A DNA stretch of 64,000 bases from contig NZ_CP045702.1 of NCBI RefSeq assembly GCF_014216315.1, positions 5,890,001 to 5,954,000 of the forward strand. The letters run 5' to 3'. The DNA comes from Streptomyces finlayi (GTDB lineage: Bacteria > Actinomycetota > Actinomycetes > Streptomycetales > Streptomycetaceae). The position numbers were made by a program, and so were the translations under genes. Positions 1 to 7,930 of the stretch are shown in pieces (positions within the stretch are counted from its first letter, which is position 1; each line of letters begins with the position of its first letter). A model generated the notes under the pieces. That model was not told the DNA's origin. It did no database searches and was given only the letters and a program-made list of their open reading frames with translations.

Positions 1-300
1 GGGACCCCCGAGGACGAGGACGAGTGGTGGCCCTGCGAGCTGGACTGCCACCCCGAGACCATGGACGAGCATCCGGGGCTGCGCTGGCACTGCCGCGGCA
101 GCTATGTCCTGATCCCGCCCGCGCGGCTTCCCGGTGAGCTGGATGAGCTCGATGTGCACTGGCTCAGGGGACCGGAGCATCCGCTGCCGGATCCGCTGAC
201 CCTGCTGGAGACGCTGACCGACGCGTGCGCGCAGTACGCGGACTCCGCGGAGCAGAGCGACCTGGACCACGATTCCGTGGCATGGCCGCTCAGCCGCTAG
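1..300 (+). CDS. C-terminal part of an unidentified protein
   Basis: The reading frame is open from base 1 and ends in TAG at 298-300, so the start lies outside the window. The visible 99 residues are acidic and Trp-rich (EDEDEWWPCELDCHPE), with no signal peptide or membrane segment. I do not recognise the family. The stop codon is part of the CTAG that borders the miniature element starting at 301, so the element sits immediately behind this gene without damaging it. Confidence 0.6.
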   Translation, partial: GTPEDEDEWWPCELDCHPETMDEHPGLRWHCRGSYVLIPPARLPGELDELDVHWLRGPEHPLPDPLTLLETLTDACAQYADSAEQSDLDHDSVAWPLSR

Positions 301-458
301 GTCCTGTCTGGAGTTCCCCCGCGGCGTCGCGGCGTCCGGCACCGCCGCCTCCGGCGTTGTCGTCAGTCGCGAGGGCTCCGCCATCGCTCCCTCCTCCGCC
401 TTGGATTCGACGGCACCGGACGCCGCTCCTTCTCCCGCGCTGGAACTCCAGACAGGAC
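301..458 (-). mobile_element. Miniature inverted-repeat element, copy A
   Basis: A 158-bp non-coding element with 17-bp terminal inverted repeats (GTCCTGTCTGGAGTTCC at the left, its reverse complement at the right, with a small difference at the inner edge). It is flanked on both sides by CTAG (297-300 and 459-462), read as a 4-bp target duplication. It is the reverse complement of the copy at 22887-23036, differing by one extra 8-bp unit (ACGCCGCG). It carries no transposase, so it must be moved in trans. CTAG/YTAR target use is known for part of the IS5 family; the link to that family is inference. Confidence 0.85.
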
Positions 459-474
459 CTAGGACCGGGCGGTG

Positions 475-1467
475 CTATGAACCCTTCGCGGCCGTCAGGC
501 CGGGAAGGCGGTTCAGTACGCGTACCTTGCCGTCGCCGTCCGACGCGTTCCGCCCGGGGACGTACACGAGCTGGCTGGAGACCCGCTCCTTCGTGAGCGA
601 GCTCTTGACCTCGCCCGTCAGCAGCGCCTCCACGTCCGAGTTCAGCACCGGCTTCAGCCCCGGAGCCGCTGTCTGCCGCTCGAAGTGCTTGCTGCTGAAG
701 AAGACCAGCGCCCCGCCGTCCTCCGTCGTGAGTCCGAGCGGCGCGAACGTTCCCGTGTCCAGGGACTGGTCGACGTACTGGTACGAGAAACCGGCCACCC
801 GCGTGTTCTTGCGCGTGTCGCGCCATGCCGAGGTGGCCGGCCCGGGGGCGAACACGTCCGGGTCGCCGTCCTTGAGATAGTCGGCGTACGTCGTGCTCAA
901 GTCCACCGGCTTCACGGCCAGTTCGGCCGCGTCCGCGGTCACCGGCTCGGCCAGACCGTCGTCGTCCACCCGGAAACCGGGAAGCTGGGCAGGGGTGACG
1001 ACCGCCAGATAGGCGGCCTTCCACAGCGCGTCGGGACCGGTACGCACGAAGACCAGCAGCCAGCGGGTGTCCAGCTTCCCCGCGTCCTGGTCACGGTTGG
1101 AGTCGGTGTCCGCGACGAACCAGCGGGGCCAGCCGGCCTTCTTCGGGATCGTGTACGTGGCATCGGTCAGCTCCAGCGGCCGGTGGGCCGGGTTGCCTTC
1201 CGGGCTGTTCTTCTGCCGCGCCTTGAGACCCGCCTGGTTGATCGCACCGAGCGAACCGGTCACCCGGTCCGCGTCCAGCGCCGGATCGTACGCCTTGTCC
1301 GCCTTGTTGTAGGCGCTCGTGAAGTCCTCCAGGGCCCGTGCGGCCTCAGACTTCGTCGCTCCCGGTACGACTTCCAGCTCGCCGTGCACCGTCACGCAGC
1401 CGCTCGCCGTCACGCTCAGCACTGTCGCCGTCGCGAGCCCCGCCGCCAGTCGCCCCAGCCTTCTCAT
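475..1467 (-). CDS. Secreted lipoprotein of the efe locus, function unknown
   Basis: A 330-aa protein with a classic lipoprotein leader: Arg at 2-3, a hydrophobic core and a lipobox-like TASGC with the modified Cys at about residue 24. The mature part is soluble, mixed alpha/beta and without other membrane segments; it may belong to the DUF8094-type actinobacterial lipoproteins, which is a recollection. It is the last gene of the leftward efeO-efeB-efeU run. Its ATG lies inside efeU, an out-of-frame overlap of 122 bp, so it is probably co-transcribed and translationally coupled. A role in surface iron handling is suggested only by position. The ATG at 1467 is chosen because the signal peptide starts there. 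Confidence 0.7.
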   Translation of the reverse strand: MRRLGRLAAGLATATVLSVTASGCVTVHGELEVVPGATKSEAARALEDFTSAYNKADKAYDPALDADRVTGSLGAINQAGLKARQKNSPEGNPAHRPLELTDATYTIPKKAGWPRWFVADTDSNRDQDAGKLDTRWLLVFVRTGPDALWKAAYLAVVTPAQLPGFRVDDDGLAEPVTADAAELAVKPVDLSTTYADYLKDGDPDVFAPGPATSAWRDTRKNTRVAGFSYQYVDQSLDTGTFAPLGLTTEDGGALVFFSSKHFERQTAAPGLKPVLNSDVEALLTGEVKSSLTKERVSSQLVYVPGRNASDGDGKVRVLNRLPGLTAAKGS

Positions 1468-2314
1468 CCGTTGCTTTCTGCGCCTTCTGATCCGTCGCCC
1501 GCACTGACCGTCCGAACCCTACCGGGGCGAGGAACAGCGCGAGCGTGGGGACCAGATACAGCGCCCACACCGTGACCTGAAGAACGGTCGGATCGGGCTG
1601 GAAGTTGAACACGCCCTTCAGCAGCGTTCCGTACCAGCTGTCGGGCGGGACCGCGGCGCTGACGTCGAAGGCCTTGTTCCGCAGACCGGCCAGGAACTCC
1701 GCCTCCTGGAGGTCGTGCACGCCGTACGCCAGCACACCGGCCGCCACCACGACCAGCATCCCGCCCGTCCAGGTGAAGAATCTCGCGAGGTTGATCCGCA
1801 GCGCCCCGCGATAGAACAGCCACCCCAGCACGACGGCGGTGGCGATCCCGAGAAGGACCCCGATCAGCGGCGACGAGGACCCCTCGCCGCTCGCCCGCAC
1901 CGACGCCCACACGAACAGCGCGGTCTCCAGGCCCTCACGGCCCACCGCCAGGAAAGCCGTCGCCACGAGCGCGCCGGTGCCCATCGCGAGCGCCGCGTCG
2001 AGCTTTCCGTGCAGCTCCGCCTTCAGATGCCGCGCGGTGCGGCGCATCCAGAAGACCATCCACGTCACCAGGCAGACCGCGATGATCGACAGCGAACCGC
2101 CCAGCGCCTCCTGCGCCTTGAACGTCATCTCCTGCGAACCGAATTCCAGCGCGGCACCGAAGGCCAGCGAGATCGCACAGGCGATCCCGATGCCCGTCCA
2201 CACCGGGCGCAGCGCGTCACGGCGTTCCGTCTTGACCAGGTAGGCGACGAGGACGCACACGACGAGGCTGGCCTCCAGCCCCTCGCGCAGGCCGATCAGA
2301 TAGTTGCCGAACAT
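1346..2314 (-). CDS. efeU: EfeU/FTR1-type iron permease
   Basis: A 322-aa polytopic membrane protein of the oxidase-dependent Fe transporter (OFeT/FTR1) family. It carries the family REGLE iron-binding motif twice, LREGLEASL at about residue 9 and GREGLETAL near 135, and about seven hydrophobic helices. It imports iron in the tripartite EfeUOB system. The ATG at 2314 is chosen because the family N-terminus MFGNYLIGLREGLE begins there; upstream sequence in frame is not conserved. Past the last helix it has a long charged tail (about 50 residues rich in D, E, R, K and G) that overlaps the lipoprotein gene by 122 bp; either the tail is real or the true stop was lost by mutation. Confidence 0.92.
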   Translation of the reverse strand: MFGNYLIGLREGLEASLVVCVLVAYLVKTERRDALRPVWTGIGIACAISLAFGAALEFGSQEMTFKAQEALGGSLSIIAVCLVTWMVFWMRRTARHLKAELHGKLDAALAMGTGALVATAFLAVGREGLETALFVWASVRASGEGSSSPLIGVLLGIATAVVLGWLFYRGALRINLARFFTWTGGMLVVVAAGVLAYGVHDLQEAEFLAGLRNKAFDVSAAVPPDSWYGTLLKGVFNFQPDPTVLQVTVWALYLVPTLALFLAPVGFGRSVRATDQKAQKATDEKAGATGGGARDGDSAERDGERLRDGARRAGSRTGSDEV

Positions 2315-2351
2315 GCCGGTCCTTCCGCAGTGCGGACCAAGGGAACGTGGT

Positions 2352-3638
2352 TCACGAGAACAGGGCCCGGCCCCACCAGTCGTCCTTGTCACGGACGCCC
2401 GGCGGGACGGCGAACACGGCCGAACCCACGTGCTGGATGTACTCGTTGAGCGCGTCGTGCGCCGCCAGACTCCGCTGCACCGGAATGAAGCCGGTGCGGA
2501 CATCACGCTGGTACGCCAGGAAGAACAGGCCCGCGTCGAGCCGCCCGAGGCCGTCCGTACCGTCGGTGAAGGAGTAGCCGCGGCGCAGGATCGTCGCCCC
2601 GTCGTTGGTGTCCGGGTGCGCGAGACGTACGTGCGCGCTCGGCAGCATCGCCTTGAGGAAGGGCTCGTCGCGTTCCTTCGCCTTCCCGACCGGTGCGCCC
2701 TCGCCCTTGTCCCGGCCGAAGATGTCCTCCTGCTCCTGGAGCGGAGCCCGGTCCCAGGTCTCGATGTGCATCCGGATGCGCCGGGCGACGAGGTAGGACC
2801 CTGCGCTCATCCAGCCGGAGCCGTCCCGTTCGCCGACCCAGACGTGCTTCTTCAGGGCTGCCGCGTCGGTACCGGAGACGTTCCTGGTGCCGTCCTTGAA
2901 GCCCATCATGTTGCGCGGGGTCTGCTCCTCGGGCGTGGTCGACGAGGTCTTGCCGAAGCCCAGCTGCGACCACCGGATCGCCGTACGCCCCATGCCGATC
3001 CTGGCGAGGTTGCGGATGGCGTGCACCGCGACCTGCGGGTCGTCCGCGCACGCCTGGACGCACAGGTCACCGCCGCTGCGGCTCGCGTCGAGATTGTCGC
3101 CGGGGAACTTCGGCAGCTCGACGAGTGCCTCGGGGCGCCGGTCCTCCAGCCCGAACCGGCCCTTCGCGAAGAGGGAGGGGCCGAAGCCGATGGTGAGGGT
3201 CAGACGGGAGGGCTTGAGGCCGAGCGCCTCGCCCGTGTCGTCCGGCGGAGCCTCCGGCAGCCCTCCGTACGCCCCCTCGCCCACCGGGTGTCCGGCCGTC
3301 ATCAGTTCGGCGGCCCGGGTCCACTCCTGGAGCAGGGCGGCCAGTCGGGCCCGGTCCTGCGTCGTCACGTCGAACGCCGCGAAGTGCAGCCGGTCCTGCA
3401 CGGCGGTGGCGATCCCGGCCTGGTGCGGACCGTGGAACGGCACCTCGGCGCCGCTCGGCCCGACGGGCGCCGTGGCCCCCTCGGAGCGCACCGCGGCGAC
3501 CGCGCCGCCGGCCGCGACGGCGCCGAGCGCGAGCCCGGAGCCGCCCCAGCCGAGCAGGGCACGGCGCGAGGGGCCGTGGTGCCCGTCCGGGGAGGACCGG
3601 TCCGGCGCTCCGGATGGGTTCCGCGCGTCCTGGGACAT
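2352..3638 (-). CDS. efeB: Tat-exported DyP-type heme peroxidase EfeB
   Basis: A 428-aa dye-decolourising peroxidase. The N-terminus has a twin-arginine signal (SRRALLGWGGSG at about 25-36) for folded export. The diagnostic GxxDG motif is present as GFKDGTRN near residue 245, and downstream Arg and His residues fit the heme pocket. In the Efe system the peroxidase acts outside the membrane beside EfeO and supports iron use; whether it strips heme or oxidises Fe(II) is debated in the family. It lies 23 bp behind efeO and 37 bp ahead of efeU on the same strand. Confidence 0.93.
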   Translation of the reverse strand: MSQDARNPSGAPDRSSPDGHHGPSRRALLGWGGSGLALGAVAAGGAVAAVRSEGATAPVGPSGAEVPFHGPHQAGIATAVQDRLHFAAFDVTTQDRARLAALLQEWTRAAELMTAGHPVGEGAYGGLPEAPPDDTGEALGLKPSRLTLTIGFGPSLFAKGRFGLEDRRPEALVELPKFPGDNLDASRSGGDLCVQACADDPQVAVHAIRNLARIGMGRTAIRWSQLGFGKTSSTTPEEQTPRNMMGFKDGTRNVSGTDAAALKKHVWVGERDGSGWMSAGSYLVARRIRMHIETWDRAPLQEQEDIFGRDKGEGAPVGKAKERDEPFLKAMLPSAHVRLAHPDTNDGATILRRGYSFTDGTDGLGRLDAGLFFLAYQRDVRTGFIPVQRSLAAHDALNEYIQHVGSAVFAVPPGVRDKDDWWGRALFS

Positions 3639-3661
3639 GAGAGGCAGCCTCCTCGCCGTTG

Positions 3662-4798
3662 TTACTTCGTCACCGCGGCGGCGAGCCGGGACAGCGGCTC
3701 CGCGAGCGCGTTGACCGCGTCCAAGAGCTCCTTGCGGTCCGCCTTGCCGACCTTGTCGTACGGGGTGAACTCGTAGGAGTCCTTGTCCTCGCGGTAGGTG
3801 TCCAGGAGCGTGTTCAGCGCGGCGAACTGCGTGTCCAGGGAGGCGGTCAGCGCGGCGTCGTTCTTCGACGCGACCGGCTTCAGCAGCGCGTACGACTTCT
3901 CCGCACCCTCGACGTTCGCCTTGAAGTCGACGAGGTCGGTGTGGCTGTAACGCTCCTCCTCACCGGTGACCTTGCCGGTCGCGACCTCGTCGAGGAGTTC
4001 CTTGGCGCCGTTGGCCATCGAGGTGGAGGTGATCTCCGCCTTGCCGACGCGGTTCTGCCAGTCGACGAGGTCCTTGTAGAGGACGGGCGCGAGGGCCTTC
4101 TCCTCGGCACCCAGCTTCTCGTCCTGCCACAGTGCCTTCTCCAGGCGGTGCCAGCCGGTCCACTCCTGGCCCTCCTCCAGGCCGTCCGCGCGGACGTCGA
4201 CCTTCGGGTCGATGTCACCGAAGGACTCCGCGACCGGCTCGGTGCGCTCCCAGCCGATACGGGAGTCGGCGTACGCCTTCTTCGCGGCCTCGATGTCACC
4301 GGCGGCGACGGCGTCGGTGAAGACCTTCACCCTGGGCAGCGTCTCGTCGGCCTGCGCCTGCACATAGGTGCGGTACTCGGCGACGGCCTTGTCCATCTCC
4401 GGGCTGCGCTCGGCCGCCGCGGCGCCGGTGACCTCGATCTTCTGCCGGATGCCGTGCCCCTTCATACCGGGCTTGCAGGCGATCTCGTACGAACCGGCCT
4501 TCACCTCGGCGGTGATCGTCGCCTTGGTGCCGGGGCCGATGTTCTCGCGCTCGGTGACGATGCGGTCGTCCGGGAAGAGGACGTAGACCTCGGTGACCTT
4601 CGATCCCTTGTTCTCGACGGCCAGTTCGACATGGCCGGCGGGGATCTTCGTCTTCGAGACCTCGCAGGAGTCGTCCTTCGCTACGACCTGGACCGCGCCG
4701 TCGCCCTTGGCGTCGCTCTTCTCGGCGCAGCCGGTGACGGCGGTCAGTGCGGCCACGGTCGCGGCGGCGGTGACGACGGACAGACGAACGGCTCGCAT
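3662..4798 (-). CDS. efeO: EfeO iron-binding lipoprotein
   Basis: A 378-aa protein with a lipoprotein leader (lipobox TAVTGC, Cys at about residue 24), an N-terminal cupredoxin-like domain (about 30-125) and a C-terminal M75 imelysin-like domain carrying the HxxE-type motif in GWHRLEKALW. It is the extracellular metal-binding component that feeds EfeU. It is the first gene of the efe operon, and its upstream region contains a candidate iron box, so the whole unit is probably induced by iron limitation. Confidence 0.93.
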   Translation of the reverse strand: MRAVRLSVVTAAATVAALTAVTGCAEKSDAKGDGAVQVVAKDDSCEVSKTKIPAGHVELAVENKGSKVTEVYVLFPDDRIVTERENIGPGTKATITAEVKAGSYEIACKPGMKGHGIRQKIEVTGAAAAERSPEMDKAVAEYRTYVQAQADETLPRVKVFTDAVAAGDIEAAKKAYADSRIGWERTEPVAESFGDIDPKVDVRADGLEEGQEWTGWHRLEKALWQDEKLGAEEKALAPVLYKDLVDWQNRVGKAEITSTSMANGAKELLDEVATGKVTGEEERYSHTDLVDFKANVEGAEKSYALLKPVASKNDAALTASLDTQFAALNTLLDTYREDKDSYEFTPYDKVGKADRKELLDAVNALAEPLSRLAAAVTK

Positions 4799-4881
4799 GC
4801 GGGCTCCACGGAATGAGGTCGAAGGGGATTGTCGAAGGGAATGGGGGACAGCCGGGCAAAGCCGGGTGAGGCAAACCTAAC

Positions 4882-4900
4882 TTAACCGAGCCTTACCTTA
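4882..4900 (-). promoter_or_regulatory. Candidate DmdR/IdeR iron box before efeO
   Basis: On the minus strand the 19-mer TAAGGTAAGGCTCGGTTAA lies 84-102 bp upstream of efeO. It matches the actinobacterial iron-box consensus (TTAGGTTAGG-CTCACCTAA type) at about 14 of 19 positions by eye. A second partial match (TTAAGTTAGG) overlaps it toward 4873. AT-rich sequence like this stands out in the surrounding GC-rich DNA. Binding by DmdR1 is inference. Confidence 0.6.
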
Positions 4901-5159
4901 CCCGTACCCCCTCTGGAGGTGATTCGGCTCTCATCTTCCGCGGCGAAGAACGACCTGGTCACAGTCGCCCCATCAGCGACCCAGGGGCGGGTCAAGCAAT
5001 GGTCAAGCGCCCCTTGCCGGTACGACGGGAGGCACTCCGGTCCGCGGGTGCGGGAAGACGTCGACCGGCTGCCGGCAGACCTCTCCGGGCGGCTTCCGGC
5101 GCCGGCGCCGTCGTGGCCGCCGGTACGGCCCTGTCGCGCCTGGGGAGCCCGTACGGTGC

Positions 5160-5855
5160 TTGAATGCGCGTGTGAACGACTTCGGCGTACCCGACGGCAT
5201 CGACGTCCTGCGTGTGTTCTGCGGTCCGGACGGGCGGCACGGCAATGCGCTCGGCGTCGTGCGCGAGGGGGGCGCGTACCCCGGCGAGGCGTCCCGGCAG
5301 ACGCTGGCGCGCACGCTCGGCTTCAGCGAGACGGTGTTCGTCGACGATCCGGAGCGCGGGCGCGTCGACATCTACACGCCGGGGCTGCGCCTGCCCTTCG
5401 CCGGGCATCCGCTCGTCGGCGCGGCCTGGCTCCTCGACCTGGAGGTCCTGGAGCTGCCGGTGGGAGACGTGTTCGCCCGCCAGGACGGCGAGTTCACCTG
5501 GATCACCGCCCGCCCGGAGTGGGCGCCGCCGAGGGCGCTGGAGCAGTACGCGTCGGCCGCCGAGGTCGAGGCGCTGACGGGACCGCCGCCCGGCGAGGGG
5601 TGGCTCTACGTATGGGCCTGGGAGGACGAGGCCGGGGGCCGCGTCAGGGCGCGCGCCTTCCCCCGGAGGGGCGAGGGCATCGTGGAGGACGAGGCGACCG
5701 GCGCTGCGGCGTTGCTGCTCAGTGCCGCGCTCGGCCGGGCCCTGAACATCAGACAGGGACGCGGCTCCCAGATCCTCACGGCGCCCGGGCCCGACGGCAC
5801 GGTGGAGGTAGGGGGCCGCGTCCTTCTGCTGCGGGCGGTTCCGGCCGCGGTGTGA
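5160..5855 (+). CDS. PhzF-family isomerase-like protein
   Basis: A 231-aa protein from a TTG at 5160; a GTG at 5172 (giving MNDFGVPDG...) is an equally good start, and neither has a clear ribosome site. It matches the PhzC/PhzF epimerase-like fold: NALGVV near residue 30 corresponds to the family GNxLAVV segment, and LPFAGHPLVGAAWLL near 80-95 is the conserved GHPT-type glycine loop. A second-half motif, EDEATGAAALLLSAAL, corresponds to the DPATGSAA motif. Members are cofactor-free isomerases with diverse substrates; no phenazine genes are nearby, so the substrate is unknown. Confidence 0.8.
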   Translation: MNARVNDFGVPDGIDVLRVFCGPDGRHGNALGVVREGGAYPGEASRQTLARTLGFSETVFVDDPERGRVDIYTPGLRLPFAGHPLVGAAWLLDLEVLELPVGDVFARQDGEFTWITARPEWAPPRALEQYASAAEVEALTGPPPGEGWLYVWAWEDEAGGRVRARAFPRRGEGIVEDEATGAAALLLSAALGRALNIRQGRGSQILTAPGPDGTVEVGGRVLLLRAVPAAV

Positions 5856-5870
5856 GTGCGGCCTGGTGCG

Positions 5871-6536
5871 TCAGGCGCTGAGCGGGAAGACCTCGCCCAG
5901 CTCGCGGAAGACGGCGGTGTTCAGCGCGAAGGCGCGCTTGCACTCGTCGATGATGCGCTGCTTCTCCAGATCGTCCGCGTCCACCGCGTCCAGCAGCTCC
6001 CGGTAACCCCGCTTGAACGCGGCCGGGTTGGCGATCTCCTCGAAGACGTAGAACCGCACCCCGTCACCCTTGCGCGCGAAGCCCCAGGTCTTCTCCGCCT
6101 TGTCGCGGATGATCTGGCCGCCCGAGAGGTCGCCGAGGTAGCGCGTGTAGTGGTGCGCGATGTAACCGGCGGGCCAGGTGCGGGCGCACTCGGCGACCCG
6201 CTCCGCGTACGCGGCCGTGGCGGGCAGCGGCGCCAGGCCCTCGCGCCAGCCGGGACCGCGCAGATGTGCGAGGTCCCGCTCCAGCTCGGTGCTTCGCATC
6301 AGCTCGGACCGTATGAAGGGACCGGCGGCCGGGTCGCTCCGCAGGGACTCCGCACCGTCCTCCAGCGCCCGGTACACGAACCACAGCTGTTCGGTGTAGC
6401 GCGTGTACGCGTCCACGCCCAGGCGTCCGCCGAGCAGGTCGCCCATGAACGTCGAGGTCTCCGCCTCGGTGTGCTGTTGGTGCGACGCCGTGCGGATGAG
6501 CGTGGAGAAGGGGGTGGCGGTGCCGGGTGCGTCCAA
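5871..6536 (-). CDS. hmuO: Biliverdin-producing heme oxygenase
   Basis: About 221 aa from a TTG at 6536, chosen because a strong GGAGG lies 6 nt upstream and because the predicted length and N-terminus match the HmuO family. HTEAETSTFMGDLLGG near residue 22 contains the proximal heme-ligand His, and YLGDLSGGQ is the distal-helix glycine motif. It opens heme to biliverdin, CO and Fe(II), releasing iron, which fits with the nearby efe locus. Upstream lies a palindromic TTAGG/CCTAA element, so iron control is likely. Confidence 0.9.
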   Translation of the reverse strand: MDAPGTATPFSTLIRTASHQQHTEAETSTFMGDLLGGRLGVDAYTRYTEQLWFVYRALEDGAESLRSDPAAGPFIRSELMRSTELERDLAHLRGPGWREGLAPLPATAAYAERVAECARTWPAGYIAHHYTRYLGDLSGGQIIRDKAEKTWGFARKGDGVRFYVFEEIANPAAFKRGYRELLDAVDADDLEKQRIIDECKRAFALNTAVFRELGEVFPLSA

Positions 6537-6652
6537 GGCGGGCCTCCGAAGACCAGGGAACGGGAAGTCCGGAAGAAGTCCAGAAAGAGACGGACGTATC
6601 GGATCTGCCGCCAACGGTGGACAGCAGCGCTCGCGATACGTCGATCTTCCTG

Positions 6653-6668
6653 CTTAGGCGTACCTAAG
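6653..6668. promoter_or_regulatory. Palindromic candidate operator before the heme oxygenase gene
   Basis: CTTAGGCGTACCTAAG is a perfect 16-bp palindrome 117 bp upstream of the heme oxygenase start. Its arms equal the outer half-sites of an iron box (TTAGG...CCTAA), but the central 5 bp of a standard 19-bp box are missing. It may be a shortened iron box or the site of a different regulator. Confidence 0.5.
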
Positions 6669-6729
6669 TCAACTGGTTCCCGACTGTCTGTCGGTAAAAA
6701 GATACGCCCGGACGCACCGGCGCGGGAGG

Positions 6730-7587
6730 TTACGGAAGAGTGAGGATCTCCGCCCCCGTCTCCGTCACCACCAGCGTGTGCTCGAACTGCGCCGTCCGCC
6801 TGCGGTCCTTCGTCACCACGGTCCAGCCGTCGTCCCACATGTCGTGCTCATGGGTGCCGAGCGTCAGCATCGGCTCGATCGTGAACGTCATCCCGGGCTG
6901 CATCACCGTGGTGGCGTGCGGGCTGTCGTAATGGGGAACGATGAGACCGGAGTGGAACGAGGAATTGATCCCGTGCCCGGTGAAGTCCCGCACCACCCCG
7001 TAACCGAAGCGCTTCGCGTACGACTCGATGACCCGGCCGATCACGTTGATCTGGCGCCCCGGGCGCACTGCCTTGATGGCCCGGCTCAATGCCTCCCGGG
7101 TGCGCTCGACGAGCAGGCGCGACTCCTCGTCGACCTCACCGCACAGATACGTGGCGTTGTTGTCGCCGTGCACCCCGTTGATGTACGCGGTGACATCGAG
7201 GTTCACGATGTCACCGTCCCGCAGCACGGTGGAGTCCGGGATGCCGTGACAGATGACTTCGTTGAGCGAGGAGCAGAGCGACTTCGGGAAACCCCGGTAG
7301 CCGAGCGTCGACGGGTACGCGCCGTGATCGACCATGAAGTCGTGGGCGACCCGGTCGAGCTCGTCGGTGGTGACACCCGGAGCGATGTGCTTCGCGGCCT
7401 CCTCCATCGCCTGTGCGGCGATACGGCCCGCGATCCGCATCCGCTCGACGGTCTCGGCATCCTGGATCTCCGGGCCGGTGTAGGGCGCCGGAGCCGGCTT
7501 GCCCACATACTCGGGGCGCCGGATGTTTCCGGGCACGGAACGAATGGGAGTGATCTCCCCTGGTACGAGCAGCGACTGGCCAGACAT
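6730..7587 (-). CDS. map: Type I methionine aminopeptidase
   Basis: A 285-aa metallopeptidase that removes the initiator Met from nascent proteins. The metal ligands are visible in order: the Asp pair in LDVTAYINGVHGDNNATY, the His in FTGHGI, the Glu in TIEPML and the Glu in AQFEHT, together with the substrate His in VICHGIP. An N-terminal extension of about 40 residues (PGNIRRPEYVGK...) is typical of one actinobacterial Map paralogue. The ATG at 7587 is used; the reading frame upstream is unconserved. Confidence 0.95.
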   Translation of the reverse strand: MSGQSLLVPGEITPIRSVPGNIRRPEYVGKPAPAPYTGPEIQDAETVERMRIAGRIAAQAMEEAAKHIAPGVTTDELDRVAHDFMVDHGAYPSTLGYRGFPKSLCSSLNEVICHGIPDSTVLRDGDIVNLDVTAYINGVHGDNNATYLCGEVDEESRLLVERTREALSRAIKAVRPGRQINVIGRVIESYAKRFGYGVVRDFTGHGINSSFHSGLIVPHYDSPHATTVMQPGMTFTIEPMLTLGTHEHDMWDDGWTVVTKDRRRTAQFEHTLVVTETGAEILTLP

Positions 7588-7645
7588 GCGAGCGAGTCTA
7601 ACCAGCGGGCTCGGGGCAGCATGATCACAAGGAAAGGAAGCGACG

Positions 7646-7879
7646 ATGGCCCTGTTCAAGAAGCGCACCGTCGGCAAGCCGGGCGAGTGGTACTACTGCC
7701 TGGAGCACAAGAAGGTCGAGGAAGGCCCCGAGTGCCCGGCGAAGGACCGTTTCGGCCCCTACGCGACGCCGGAAGAGGCCCGCCACGCCATGGACACCGC
7801 CCAGGAGCGGAACCTGGAGTGGGAGACCGACCCGAAGTGGCATGACAGGACACCGCCCCAAGACCCCTCCGGCGACTGA
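7646..7879 (+). CDS. Small conserved hypothetical protein
   Basis: A 77-aa hydrophilic protein with a good ribosome site (AAGGAAAGGAAG before ATG). It is basic at the start (MALFKKRTVGKPGEWYYC) and acidic toward the end, with two Cys (CLEHKKVEEGPEC) that could form a small metal-binding or redox site. It is transcribed divergently from map across about 58 bp. Its function is unknown to me; I recall similar small proteins beside map in other Streptomyces. Confidence 0.75.
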   Translation: MALFKKRTVGKPGEWYYCLEHKKVEEGPECPAKDRFGPYATPEEARHAMDTAQERNLEWETDPKWHDRTPPQDPSGD

Positions 7880-7930
7880 CGGATCACTTCCCGTACCGCG
7901 CCTCCCTACCCCTCCCCGCTCTCCCGCTCC

